A stretch of DNA of 64,000 nt, taken from NCBI RefSeq assembly GCF_000621325.1, contig NZ_JHYQ01000001.1, positions 1-64,000 on the forward strand, given 5' to 3'. A model generated the notes under the pieces. The model ran no database searches and was not told the DNA's origin. It worked only from the letters and a program-made list of their open reading frames with translations. Below, in pieces: positions 37,152 to 47,148 of the stretch. Positions within the stretch are counted from its first letter, which is position 1. The number at the start of each line of letters is the position of its first letter. Both the position numbers and the translations under genes were made by a program. This stretch comes from Thiothrix lacustris DSM 21227 (GTDB lineage: Bacteria > Pseudomonadota > Gammaproteobacteria > Thiotrichales > Thiotrichaceae).

Positions 37152-37822
37152 TGGAAAAGGTCACGGGGACGCTGTGGTACGTGAAATGGTTTGCGATAGT
37201 CTTCCTGCTGGCCTTGGCGGTGGACATGGTGTATGTGTTCTGGCCTTGGCCTGCGGTACGGGGAGTGGCGGTGTTCCAGCATAATCTAGCGGTGGAAAGC
37301 CAGCTCATTGCCGAGTTGTCGAATCCACCGGGGCTGGCCTTCATCAAGACGGTGCAGGCATGGGTGTACCAACCCACTTTCGTCTGGTCAGGCTTGCATG
37401 ATTTTCTGGTGTTGGGTGCAGAGCCAACAGCGACGGTGATTACTGGGAGTGACCGCGATTTGGGGCAAGGGTTGGCACACGGTTTCTGGCAACAGCTACA
37501 AACGGCTTATATCGGCGTATTGCTGTTTGCCCAACGGCTGGCGGTGCTGGCACTGTCTGCACCGCTGTTTGGGGTGGTGATGTTGGCGGCGGCGACCGAT
37601 GGCTTGCTGGGCTGGTATAAGCGCCGTACCAGTGTTGGGCGCGAATCCGGGCTGATTTACCATATTGCCAAACACGGTTTCAATAACACCTTGCGCGGCG
37701 TTTGGGTGCTGTACCTGTTGCCGCCCATCGTGATTGATCCGCGTTGGGTGATCCCCCCTGCCCTGTTATTGGTGGCACTGGCAACCCGCTTGACAGTCGG
37801 CTATTTCAAAAAGTACCTGTAG
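37151..37822 (+). CDS. Integrating-element membrane protein (DUF4400, TIGR03747 type)
   Basis: A 223-residue protein with four or so hydrophobic segments (about 9-30, 115-145, 178-195, 198-213) and a conserved stretch DGLLGWYKRRTSVGRESGLIYH (shown as family pattern: cytoplasmic loop). The start overlaps the traD stop as TGATG. Proteins of this kind follow TraD in integrating conjugative elements and probably help the coupling protein in the inner membrane. The exact role is unknown. Confidence 0.75.
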   Translation: MEKVTGTLWYVKWFAIVFLLALAVDMVYVFWPWPAVRGVAVFQHNLAVESQLIAELSNPPGLAFIKTVQAWVYQPTFVWSGLHDFLVLGAEPTATVITGSDRDLGQGLAHGFWQQLQTAYIGVLLFAQRLAVLALSAPLFGVVMLAAATDGLLGWYKRRTSVGRESGLIYHIAKHGFNNTLRGVWVLYLLPPIVIDPRWVIPPALLLVALATRLTVGYFKKYL

Positions 37823-39181
37823 ATGAAGCACTATCTGGGGAAGTCTGAATACCACTTGCGCCAAAAGCAGCAGGATTACCCGGTCCACTACGAGCCGGAC
37901 AAGCTGATCAATGCGCATTTGCTGGTCTGCGGCATGAGCGGCACGGGTAAATCCTTCCAGTCCAGCCGCCTGTTGGGCAGTGCCGCACAGGCTGGCATTG
38001 AGGTGGATGTGTTTGATGTACATGACGAGTTGGAACGCATCCCCGGCGCCACCGCTTGCCGTTATTCGCAAGCCACCGGCTACGGCTATAACCCGCTGGA
38101 ACTGGATACCGACCCACACACGGGCGGGGTCAACCGCCAAACCGACTATCTGGTGGGCTTGCTGCGGGAGGCGTCCCCGCAACTGGGGGTGAGGCAGGAA
38201 ATGGTGCTGCGCAACCTGTTGCTGGACACTTATGCTCTGGCGGGCATTTACCCCGACAACCCGAATACGTGGCAGCGGGACAGCATCACCGAAGCCCAAC
38301 GCAAACAACTCACCGATGCCCGTAACTGGCAAGCCCTGAAGCAGTATTACCCGACTTTGGATGACCTCAAAAGCTACGGGCGACGCAAACTCACCGCACT
38401 GAGTATTGGTGGTGATAACCCGTGCATCAGTGCGCTGGAACAGCTTACCCGCCAGTACAAACGCCTCACTACCTTGCAAGGCAAATACGCCAAAGCCAGC
38501 AGTGACGAGGAACTGGACAAGCTGGAGAAACAGGTCAATACCAGCAAAGAACATTGCACCAGCAGCTATGCCGAGTTCATTGCCGCCATGCAGACCGGGC
38601 GGGAGCTGGAGGATATGCTCAAATATGATTCGGCGGATACCTTAGCCAGCGTGTTGCAACGGCTGGAACTGCTCAATTCGGCGGGGATATTCCGCGCCAA
38701 CCCGCCACCGTTTGGCAACGCCCCAGCACGGGTACACCAGATCAAGTCATTGACCACGGAACAGCAAATCCTGTTTGTGAAGTTGCGGCTGCGTGCCATC
38801 TTTGAGCGCCACAAACAAGCCGGGGCAACCCGCAGTGGCACGGAATTGCGCCACGTCATTTTTCTGGATGAGGCACACAAGTTTTTCAGCAAGGATGACG
38901 ATGACATCATCAATGTGATTGCGCGGGAAGCGCGTAAATTTGGGATTGGCTTGTGGTGTGCCAGCCAAAGCCCGACGGATTTCCCGGATAGTTTTCTGAC
39001 CAACGTGGGGGCTACGCTGATTCTGGGGTTGCATGGTAGCCATTGGCAGCGGGCTACTTCCAAGTTGCGCATCAGTGTGGAGACGCTGAAGCATATCAGG
39101 CCGAAGCAGGTGGTGGCGGTGCAGTTGAGGAAGGATGGGATGGCTGATCCACCATTTGGGAATGTGATAGTGAGCAATTGA
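37823..39181 (+). CDS. HerA/DUF87-like ATP-binding protein
   Basis: A 452-residue ATPase. Walker A is GMSGTGKS (37-44), Walker B is HVIFLDEAHKF, and a conserved ASQSPTDFPDSFLTN segment follows, as in HerA/FtsK-like translocases. The middle has a coiled coil around residues 195-255. It starts immediately after the DUF4400 stop, so it belongs to the mob operon, but could also serve DNA processing in the defence locus. It ends eight bases from the methyltransferase gene on the other strand. Confidence 0.75.
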   Translation: MKHYLGKSEYHLRQKQQDYPVHYEPDKLINAHLLVCGMSGTGKSFQSSRLLGSAAQAGIEVDVFDVHDELERIPGATACRYSQATGYGYNPLELDTDPHTGGVNRQTDYLVGLLREASPQLGVRQEMVLRNLLLDTYALAGIYPDNPNTWQRDSITEAQRKQLTDARNWQALKQYYPTLDDLKSYGRRKLTALSIGGDNPCISALEQLTRQYKRLTTLQGKYAKASSDEELDKLEKQVNTSKEHCTSSYAEFIAAMQTGRELEDMLKYDSADTLASVLQRLELLNSAGIFRANPPPFGNAPARVHQIKSLTTEQQILFVKLRLRAIFERHKQAGATRSGTELRHVIFLDEAHKFFSKDDDDIINVIAREARKFGIGLWCASQSPTDFPDSFLTNVGATLILGLHGSHWQRATSKLRISVETLKHIRPKQVVAVQLRKDGMADPPFGNVIVSN

Positions 39182-39189
39182 AAGCAGAA

Positions 39190-41742
39190 CTACCGTCGTA
39201 CAAACGGAATCAGCCTGCCTGAAGAACCCACCCGCATCTCAACAAACTCCCCCTTCTTTTCCGGGCCGTAACTGACATGCACGGGTTTATCGCTGCCGTA
39301 AAAATACAGCCGGTCAAACGGGGTGTTCTCCGCTAACCATTCCGCCACTTCCAGCATATCTTCATCGTCAACAATGAAATCGACGGCTGCACCTAAACGA
39401 GGGCAAATAGGGTTGCCTAAACGGTTCAATTCATAGGCGGCGTGTTGATCCAATTTTGGAGCAATGCAACCCGGAATTTCCTTTGCCAAGGCAGCAGAGC
39501 AGAAACCGTAAGTGAGGCGGATCATGCCGAAGTAATCAATCACTGGCTCAAGGATTTCCGTTACCAAATCATGGAGTGCGGTATAGCTGTCAGGCTGCTG
39601 GGGCAGATTGCTCATTCTGGTACGTTGCCAGGTTTCACCACATTCAATCAGAGAGCGATAAGTGAAATGCTGCCCACAGGATTCATCCAGCTCAGGAATC
39701 CGGCGACTGCGGATTAATTGCAGCCCGTCAATTTCCCAACGTACCGCTGACAGCTTTTCGCGGAAGATGTGTGGTCTTGGGCCGTAACCGGCAAAGTTGA
39801 ACAAGCCTAACGCCTGAAGCTTTTCATCAAACTCAAGCTGTTCGGCATAGCCGGGTAAATCTTCATTCAGGTAACGTGACTTCAAATACAAATAGGTCGG
39901 TTCATAGTCTTCACCGTAGCTGAAGTAGTCGAAATCCAGCGTCCTGAACTTTATTTTCACGCGCTCCAGTAATCGCGGTATGGCACTCCCGCTAAAATCG
40001 TCATAACGCATCAGGCTGAGCTTGCCGCTTTCAATGTGTATTTTGACCAAATCAGCTTGGGAAATATCGCCGTACAAAATAACTGCACAGCCAATGTAAG
40101 TACGCAACAAGGGTGACAAGCGTTCAACTTGGTCACTGGGCAAAGATAAGGCGTGTTCCTCATCGTAGTAGCCGATACCCTGTTCGGCAGCCGCTTGGCA
40201 ATCTGCCTCGATAGCTTTGCTGTTGCCCAATTGGAATAACAACGCCCGGCCTTGCTCCAACGCCTGAAGGTAGTTGCCGAAAAACGCCTTAATATCAAGC
40301 TGGAGAGTAGCATCCAGTCGGCTGTAAGGCTTCCGGTGGCTAAAGGTGTACAACGCAAAGTAAACCAGCAGGTCATTCATGCGGTTCTGGCGGGCGCGGG
40401 CTAACAAGTCAGCATCCGTCTCGCTGACCACAAAGTGCAATGCCTTGGTCACTGAGCCGAATGAGTGGGTCAGTTCAACCAAATCATCCACTTCGCTCTT
40501 GTGGGGTTGACGCCCTAAGAGTAACCAGCGGTTACGTAATGGCTCAATAGCTTCCAGCCTAGCCTGATATTTCTGATCTCGAACTGAAATGCGTGGTTCT
40601 GGTGCCGGTCTTTGGGTGAGACGTAATAGGTTAGCCCGACTACGTTGCCGCCCCAACAAGAAACGCTGTTCTGCTTCACTATCCCGGAAAATAAAGAAAA
40701 TCCCCGGCCCGATAGGGATCGCATCAGCGGACAGTATCTCGTCAAGGAATGCCTTTAATTCACCTTGCGTGTAGTATTTCTGGAAGGTATTGCGGGCAGT
40801 CAGTACCCCGTCTTGGTACTGCTGGCCTTTGAAGGAATTCTGGTTATAGAGCATTGCCGAGACGACCAGCAATTCCTCTGCAAGCGCAAATGCACCCGCC
40901 AAGGCATCAGCACGTTCCTCAATATTTTCGATGACATTGATCACGAAGCCCAGATTGACAATCGGTGCCGTTTTCTTGGGTTGGTCTGGAGCGAAATGCG
41001 GATCCCACCCCGCTACATCAAGCTGATTGGCAAGCAGGTTGCGTACATCGTCACCTTTACCACAGCCGTAATCGAAGATGGACTTCTGCCCATCCAGAAA
41101 CCCGAAACGGGCAAGTGCCTGCATGGGGGCTGACAGGTTGTAACGGGTTAAGGCGGTGCGATGCCGCATGACAGTTTGTTCGGCTTCGGCGGCAACATCA
41201 TGATGCCCATCATCAGTATTCGCTTCATTGCCAATGGGCAGGAGCTGATGCCCATCCAGAAAGTAGCCACGCGCCTCAATCAAAGCATTCCATGCCAGCC
41301 GAAAACCGATGGTACGGCTGTTTTCAAACAAACCCAGTTGTTCAGCGCTGGTAGTTAATGCTCGATATTCCGGGATGCGCGGATGGTCAGACGGAAGAAA
41401 TAGCTCTTTGCGATGTAGAATGGGGGGATTGAGCGATTCCGCATAGCTGCGTCGTTTTACGGTTTTCGTGACTAAATCCACTCCCCAGCTCCAGCTTAAT
41501 GCCGGGAATGGGTCATCGAAAAAACCGGGGTAATGCAGCAATGAGACTGAATCTTCGGTTTGGGCAAACTTGATGATATTGAAGTCTTGCCCCGCCATCA
41601 CCCCGGCAATGCTCTCTGCCTCAGCCACAAGTTGCTGGACAGAGGGTGGTTGCGAAGCCGTCAAGGAATAATGCCAATAGGTATGGATACCAACCTGTTT
41701 ACCCACTATAGCCTGACGTGACTGGCTTTCCGCATCAGGCAT
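39190..41742 (-). CDS. DNA phosphorothioation-associated putative methyltransferase
   Basis: An 850-residue protein. At residues 200-260 it has an S-adenosylmethionine fold, with motif I FDYGCGKGDD (223-232) and VAGWDPHF as the following acidic strand. The motif and its preceding ALTRYNLSAPMQAL stretch match the family I know as dnd_rel_methyl (TIGR04096), found next to phosphorothioation genes. Residues 1-190 and 330-850 have no domain I can name. It is the last gene of the long PT operon and overlaps the 1500-residue ATPase by eight bases. The target base or molecule is not known. Confidence 0.8.
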   Translation of the reverse strand: MPDAESQSRQAIVGKQVGIHTYWHYSLTASQPPSVQQLVAEAESIAGVMAGQDFNIIKFAQTEDSVSLLHYPGFFDDPFPALSWSWGVDLVTKTVKRRSYAESLNPPILHRKELFLPSDHPRIPEYRALTTSAEQLGLFENSRTIGFRLAWNALIEARGYFLDGHQLLPIGNEANTDDGHHDVAAEAEQTVMRHRTALTRYNLSAPMQALARFGFLDGQKSIFDYGCGKGDDVRNLLANQLDVAGWDPHFAPDQPKKTAPIVNLGFVINVIENIEERADALAGAFALAEELLVVSAMLYNQNSFKGQQYQDGVLTARNTFQKYYTQGELKAFLDEILSADAIPIGPGIFFIFRDSEAEQRFLLGRQRSRANLLRLTQRPAPEPRISVRDQKYQARLEAIEPLRNRWLLLGRQPHKSEVDDLVELTHSFGSVTKALHFVVSETDADLLARARQNRMNDLLVYFALYTFSHRKPYSRLDATLQLDIKAFFGNYLQALEQGRALLFQLGNSKAIEADCQAAAEQGIGYYDEEHALSLPSDQVERLSPLLRTYIGCAVILYGDISQADLVKIHIESGKLSLMRYDDFSGSAIPRLLERVKIKFRTLDFDYFSYGEDYEPTYLYLKSRYLNEDLPGYAEQLEFDEKLQALGLFNFAGYGPRPHIFREKLSAVRWEIDGLQLIRSRRIPELDESCGQHFTYRSLIECGETWQRTRMSNLPQQPDSYTALHDLVTEILEPVIDYFGMIRLTYGFCSAALAKEIPGCIAPKLDQHAAYELNRLGNPICPRLGAAVDFIVDDEDMLEVAEWLAENTPFDRLYFYGSDKPVHVSYGPEKKGEFVEMRVGSSGRLIPFVRR

Positions 41743-44700
41743 CCTGCTGCTCCATCAGGCGTTGCGAAAGCAGTAGGACTAATTTGCGTTGTGATTTCAC
41801 GGGAAGCCTCTCAATACGTGCAATGATTTCCTCCATCCCCATCTGATCAAGATGTGCGGTCAGTTGAGTTTCAATAGGCTGCAATACGGACAATTCATCT
41901 GGCTTGGCATCATCCGGTGGGTTACGTAACGATTTTAACCACCGCTCAGTTTCAGGTCTGGACAAAGACTCAATATTTTGCAAATTCAGAAACTGTGCAA
42001 GCCAAACCTTTACCTGCTTGCTGCGGACATCCTCTTCCAGTTCAGTGCGACGTTGGCTAACCAAATGGAGTATTTCGTCGACTTTTTCCTGATCTTTTTC
42101 CGCTAAGTAACCTGGCGTGGCTTGAAGCTCCCTTTCAAGGTTAGCACAATGGTTTCTATCCAGATCGGCAACCTGCGCTAATAAATCCAGCCGGGGGGCA
42201 AGCCAATCTGCTGAACGCTTGCGTGCAATCTCAATACGTTCGGTAGCAAGAGCCTGATACAGTGCTGCCATCTCCCATGCTGGCTCAATTTCTTGTTCTT
42301 GCAGGTAAGCATCAAGTTCTGCCAATTGCCCCTGTGTCTGGTGCTGTAGTAATGCTTCCAGACGCTCCACACTGACATCCTGAGATTCCCAAGCAGATAC
42401 ATCGGCACGAATACGTTCCAGTTGCGCTTTCAGGTCTTGTACTTCCTGTGCATCCGGCGTTCCCACAAAGATGTTCTGCAAACGCTTCACCCGAACCAGT
42501 GTTTCTTCTAATTCAGACTGACTGGTGATGGATTGCGCAAAGATTTTCCCAAAGGCATCAGTATGTCGGCGTACTGCTTCCCGTAGTCGTGCTTGACGGT
42601 CTTGGATTGCTGTCACTCGCGAATTGATTTCATCTTGTTTGAGGAGTGGATAGGTTTGGCGAATACCTTCAATCAATGCCTCACCCGTCGCTATGTCATC
42701 ACGTAATGTGCGTACTGGTGTTGAGTCGGTTGGGTCTGGTTGGAGAGGATAATCATTGCTCCGATCAAGGATAGCCCGGTGTTTCTCCCGCTCTTCGATT
42801 TGGGCAACACTTTCCCGTGCCAAGTTTTCGAGTTTTTGAGATTCGGCAGCAAAACCCAGTTTTTTAAGGCTTGCCACAGCCTTTTCCATGTGTTGATTGT
42901 ATTCACCAACCTGCATAATGCTGTTGCAGCCTTGCCGTGGAAGCCAAGTGGCAATCCGTTGGGCGACAAATTCTTTCACTAATGCCAACAGTGTCTGACT
43001 ATCCTCATGCATTTTGGTAGGCCAACAGCCTTCTTCCACAAAAATAGCTTGTTGCCGTAGTAACTGGGAACCAACCTTTAATAAGTGCCCCACATTAGCT
43101 TGTCTTTCTGCGCGTTCGATGTCGCGTTCCCACTGATCCAGTTTTTTCTGTACATCGTGTACTTTTTCCAACACCTTATCTGCCCGATCAAGCAGAACAC
43201 GGTAAAGTCCCTCCATTGATTCAGGCAAAGGTTCAACTTTTCGGGTTTTCTCGACTTCATCCATCAAATGAATGATGGCCTCATATTGCTGCTCTGCTTC
43301 CCATTGGTTCAACAGTTGCCGCCAACGCCCTGCTGCATCTGCTGAGAGGAAACGTACCGCACTTTTTCCGAGTACAGTCTGATCAAGGAAATGCTTACCT
43401 TTTTGGGCAGGAAATGCATCACTCAACCAATCACCCGCTGCCACCATCTGATGGTTGTATTCAATCCTGCGAGGCGGTGTTTCCAACCCTAGGAACAAGC
43501 CGAGCAACAATCCGGCAGAAGCGGCGTTCATGCCATAGGGAGGTGCAAGCAGTATCTGGAATGACTGCAATAAGGTTTGGCTGGGATTATCCTGGTGCAG
43601 CTTCACTAGGTGTTCATAAGCAACTTTGGCCTGTGGATTGGAGGGTTCTGCTAGTTGCCCCGATGTTCGCAAGCTACCCCAGCCTTGGTTAAGCAGTGTT
43701 GTTACTCTATTTTGCAACTTTTTGGGTTGTGCCTGTATCCATGCACCATTTACCTGTCGGGAAACCAGACTACGGGTCAATTGGGCACAATCCGTAGCGC
43801 CTGCACCGGCTGAACTCCCAAATCCATCAAACGGAAACGGCACTGTTTGTGGATAGACTGCCTCAAACACCGCTTCACCCACATGCTTCAAACGACCAGC
43901 GGGGATATTGGGAAATCCCGCAATCCAGAACAAACGCTGTTTGATGACATCCTGAACAGCTTCTTTAAGCGCCCGATCACTACGGTCTTTTTCTTCAGGG
44001 ACAAAACGGCGGAAGCGTTCCTTGTCTGCCTCAGTAATTTTTTCATCAAACAAATAGAGTCGCCCGATGTGTTCCGCCAAACTCGCTGACGTATCACTCA
44101 ACCCGATGATCCAAACCGGGGCTTTGCTTGAGGCGGCGTTTTTCAGTTCCTTTTGCAAAACGGCATTTACCTTGGCATCCAGTGCAGCCACATCCTCGTT
44201 AGGCTGAATGTAAAGATAAACAACATTGCCCTTCGGGTCTGTCGGCAACGATGCTTTTTTCCAATCTTGGAAAGCTCCCGCTACCACTTTATCTATATTT
44301 TGGCTGTGGGCAAGATGTGGTTTGAACTGCCAATCGGGTGTGGAAATCTGCTTGTGTTGTGCAAAATCAGGGACGGAAAGAATCATTTCCAAACTCATAT
44401 CCAATGCACCACGCCGCATGAACAAATCGCGAATAATATCGCTATTAAGCTTGGCCTGTTGTTGCCGCAACCATTGTTGGAATTGCCCGCGTGTCGAAGC
44501 ATCCGCAATCAGCTCATACTGCCCCAGATCACGGTTCCACTCGATAGCCCCCAACTCTTGGCTTAAACTGAGCAAAGCACGGTCAAGCTGTTGCAATGGC
44601 AGCGCACATGCTTCAGCTAATAGCCGGTTCATACGTTCCTGATCCAGCTTGCCGACACGCATCCTTTCCAGAATAGCCACCCCAGCCAATGCCAGGCGCT

Positions 44701-46237
44701 GGTCAGCCGTCAAATGTGCTTGAAACTTTTCCAGCAGCAATTGCAGTGTTTCTGCAACGACGCCACCTGTTTCACGCTCTGCGGCAATCATTTCCGGCAA
44801 CATGCTTTGCAGCACCAGCTCAGCCGCACTGACCTGACGCAAGCGTCCTGCTGTCACTGCGTCTTCAGGTGCAATGCGTTCGACCATTTCCTTAATGAAG
44901 GTCAACGCCGAACGGGATTGCACGACATCCCGTTGACGGGTCAGGAACCATGTCGTCAATGGATGCAAAGGCCAGCAGCCTTGTGCAATCACACGGGAGA
45001 ATTTTTCCGGGTCTGTCCAAACAGGAAAGCGTCCATAGCCAGGTAAGGCATGGCTCATTAGCTGCCTAGCCGTTTCATTGCTGCCTTGGGAGGCGGTATC
45101 CTGCCAAACCTCATCCAATACAGCCTGTTTTTTGCCAATCATGTGCGCAAACAGGGTTTCCAGATTGGTAGACAGATACCATTTCTGGGCAGAATCAAAC
45201 CGGGTGATATAACGTTGCAATTGCCGCAAATCGGCACTGCCAAAGCGTTTCAAGTAGGCTTTCAGTTCATACTGAATAAAGCCGACAAAGCGAATCTTGT
45301 TGCTATTGTCCTGCACGCCCTGGAAGACTTGCTGTAAGGCTGCATCCCCAGCCAGCAAGGGCTTTTCTGCTGCATATTCCAGATAACGTCCAAACTCATC
45401 GAACATAATCACGACATTGGAAAAAGCACCTTCCGAGCCGCAGTACACTTCACACAAGGTATTCAACAATTCTTGGGCAGATTCCTGACCGACAACGGGT
45501 ATATGTGAACCATTGGTCTCGCTGTACAGTTCATCAACGGCGGTGTAAACATCTTCATTATTATTGCGTAAATGGGCGTAAATGTCCTCTACACTCATTC
45601 CCGGCAAGCGTTCTGCAAAGCGGTTGGTACGGAAGGCGTAGTTGCGTTCGACAAACTGTTCCGCCAGTTGGAAGCGGGGTGATAACGCCAGAATCGCGCC
45701 GGTATCCACTCCATGCCGTTGTAGCTGGGCAAGGGTTGCCTGTGTGAGGGCATTGCCAAGATGAAAACCTGACATGCCATCCAGCGTGATGACTAAAGCC
45801 GGGCGATCCAAAGCATCAACAGCTTGCTGGACTTTCAGACCAAGCCCCTCATCTGCCTTGGTAATGTTGGCAATGACATGCTGTGCAGTAACTGAGGTTG
45901 GTTCAGCCAGCAAGGTTGCACAGGTCAACGCAAGGTGAGATTTACCAGAACCATAGCCCGCGACCACCAGCCAGTAAGGGTTATGTTCTTCTCCACGCAA
46001 GCCACCCTGAATGGAGCTAAGCAGCTCATGCACGAAACTGGCACTGTCTTTTAACCTGTAGCCACCTGCAATACCATCCGTTTCTGCATCGGCAGCACCA
46101 TGATAACGCGGGCCATGAAACACGAAGGCGTTGGCAGCCTGTTTTGCCTGTTCAGGCCGATCACTAACCCAACGTAGTTGTACTGCGCCTTCAAAAAAGT
46201 TTTCGCTATGAAAACTAACCAAGTCCCCAATTTTCAT
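41735..46237 (-). CDS. Giant P-loop ATPase with helical tail, second PT module
   Basis: A 1500-residue protein. The N-terminal ATPase has Walker A GYGSGKS (94-100) and Walker B VVIMFDEFGRYLEY (275-288). The same core pattern, GSGKS and DE-x-G-x-x-LEY, occurs in SspC of this locus, so the two are probably distant paralogues. Residues about 1040-1480 are almost wholly helical and charged, like a coiled-coil or helical-repeat arm. It resembles BrxC/PglY-type and SspC-type ATPases in layout. TTG at 46255 is possible, but ATG at 46237 follows a purine-rich ribosome site. It is flanked by a DUF4007-like gene and the methyltransferase. Confidence 0.75.
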   Translation of the reverse strand: MKIGDLVSFHSENFFEGAVQLRWVSDRPEQAKQAANAFVFHGPRYHGAADAETDGIAGGYRLKDSASFVHELLSSIQGGLRGEEHNPYWLVVAGYGSGKSHLALTCATLLAEPTSVTAQHVIANITKADEGLGLKVQQAVDALDRPALVITLDGMSGFHLGNALTQATLAQLQRHGVDTGAILALSPRFQLAEQFVERNYAFRTNRFAERLPGMSVEDIYAHLRNNNEDVYTAVDELYSETNGSHIPVVGQESAQELLNTLCEVYCGSEGAFSNVVIMFDEFGRYLEYAAEKPLLAGDAALQQVFQGVQDNSNKIRFVGFIQYELKAYLKRFGSADLRQLQRYITRFDSAQKWYLSTNLETLFAHMIGKKQAVLDEVWQDTASQGSNETARQLMSHALPGYGRFPVWTDPEKFSRVIAQGCWPLHPLTTWFLTRQRDVVQSRSALTFIKEMVERIAPEDAVTAGRLRQVSAAELVLQSMLPEMIAAERETGGVVAETLQLLLEKFQAHLTADQRLALAGVAILERMRVGKLDQERMNRLLAEACALPLQQLDRALLSLSQELGAIEWNRDLGQYELIADASTRGQFQQWLRQQQAKLNSDIIRDLFMRRGALDMSLEMILSVPDFAQHKQISTPDWQFKPHLAHSQNIDKVVAGAFQDWKKASLPTDPKGNVVYLYIQPNEDVAALDAKVNAVLQKELKNAASSKAPVWIIGLSDTSASLAEHIGRLYLFDEKITEADKERFRRFVPEEKDRSDRALKEAVQDVIKQRLFWIAGFPNIPAGRLKHVGEAVFEAVYPQTVPFPFDGFGSSAGAGATDCAQLTRSLVSRQVNGAWIQAQPKKLQNRVTTLLNQGWGSLRTSGQLAEPSNPQAKVAYEHLVKLHQDNPSQTLLQSFQILLAPPYGMNAASAGLLLGLFLGLETPPRRIEYNHQMVAAGDWLSDAFPAQKGKHFLDQTVLGKSAVRFLSADAAGRWRQLLNQWEAEQQYEAIIHLMDEVEKTRKVEPLPESMEGLYRVLLDRADKVLEKVHDVQKKLDQWERDIERAERQANVGHLLKVGSQLLRQQAIFVEEGCWPTKMHEDSQTLLALVKEFVAQRIATWLPRQGCNSIMQVGEYNQHMEKAVASLKKLGFAAESQKLENLARESVAQIEEREKHRAILDRSNDYPLQPDPTDSTPVRTLRDDIATGEALIEGIRQTYPLLKQDEINSRVTAIQDRQARLREAVRRHTDAFGKIFAQSITSQSELEETLVRVKRLQNIFVGTPDAQEVQDLKAQLERIRADVSAWESQDVSVERLEALLQHQTQGQLAELDAYLQEQEIEPAWEMAALYQALATERIEIARKRSADWLAPRLDLLAQVADLDRNHCANLERELQATPGYLAEKDQEKVDEILHLVSQRRTELEEDVRSKQVKVWLAQFLNLQNIESLSRPETERWLKSLRNPPDDAKPDELSVLQPIETQLTAHLDQMGMEEIIARIERLPVKSQRKLVLLLSQRLMEQQDA

Positions 46238-46261
46238 GTCCCTGCCCCTGTTCAATCCTGT

Positions 46262-47140
46262 TTAAATAAGTTCGCTGTAGATATTGCTCACGACCTGCGC
46301 TGTCATCCCCAAACGCAGCAGCATTGCCGTGCCGGTATACCGATCCAGTTGTATCAAGCCCTTGTCGACCATCCATTCCAACCAACGGTTGATGGCTACA
46401 TCGTCCCAGCCCATTAGCACGAAACAGCGGCTTTCCTCCGCCAATCGGTCTAGTTCTATCTGATTTTCATCCGCAAACAACTCATCCCAAACCAGATAAA
46501 GATAAGCCGCATAAACGGGGTAATAACTCCGCTCAGAGGGTGCGGAACAACGCTCAATAATGGCATCATCCCCGCTGCCTTGCTGACGCAAGGCAGTGAT
46601 CATCCCCAGACAACTTTCTTCTAGATAAGTCCGTATCGCCACGCCCACCAGTGATTTCGTGTAGCTTTTCTCACCGTGTCGTTCAATCAGGAAAGCGAGA
46701 AAGTCCTGTTGACTAAAATTCGTGCCAAGCCGGAAATGACTTTCTGCAAACAAGGTGAACCAAGCATCTGCTACGCCAGCCGGAGGGGAAACCAAGCCCA
46801 GAGGACGACACAGCATCAAATGCAGCAACCACAGTGTATGGGATTCACCGAGATAACGGTCTTCCTGAAATACTACCCGCCCCAACGCGGTCAAACCCAG
46901 TTGCCATTCCCCAGACTCCCGATTCGCAGTCACCAAACCCATGCCTTGGCAGTAGTAAATCATCGGCTCAACTTTGCCAGTATCCTTCCCCGTAGGGATA
47001 CCTGTTTGTTCACCAATGGCAGTCTTCTCACCGCGCCCATTCTCAACAGCAAATGCCAAGAGCTTTGCCAGTAAACGCCGTTCTGGCAGGAAGGTTTGCG
47101 GGAAATTCAGCGGGATAGGTTTACGCTCTAGCATCTGCAT
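46262..47140 (-). CDS. Divergent DUF4007-like protein, second copy
   Basis: A 292-residue protein with the general plan of DUF4007 (SspB) proteins: an N-terminal FPQTFLPERRLLAKLLAFA block, a winged-helix-like MIYYCQGMGLVT region, LGESHTLWLLHLML, and a helical C-terminal half. SspB of this locus has the matching parts FGRHETFPLRYGWLTKG, NALYYWLQVTGLVT and LEDEATLWIVHWL. The frame is open far upstream into dptH, but MQMLERKPIPLNF at 47140 follows GAGAGG and lies eight bases after the dptH stop. It is likely the nickase-like or DNA-reading partner of the giant ATPase. Confidence 0.7.
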   Translation of the reverse strand: MQMLERKPIPLNFPQTFLPERRLLAKLLAFAVENGRGEKTAIGEQTGIPTGKDTGKVEPMIYYCQGMGLVTANRESGEWQLGLTALGRVVFQEDRYLGESHTLWLLHLMLCRPLGLVSPPAGVADAWFTLFAESHFRLGTNFSQQDFLAFLIERHGEKSYTKSLVGVAIRTYLEESCLGMITALRQQGSGDDAIIERCSAPSERSYYPVYAAYLYLVWDELFADENQIELDRLAEESRCFVLMGWDDVAINRWLEWMVDKGLIQLDRYTGTAMLLRLGMTAQVVSNIYSELI

Positions 47141-47148
47141 GTTGCCTC

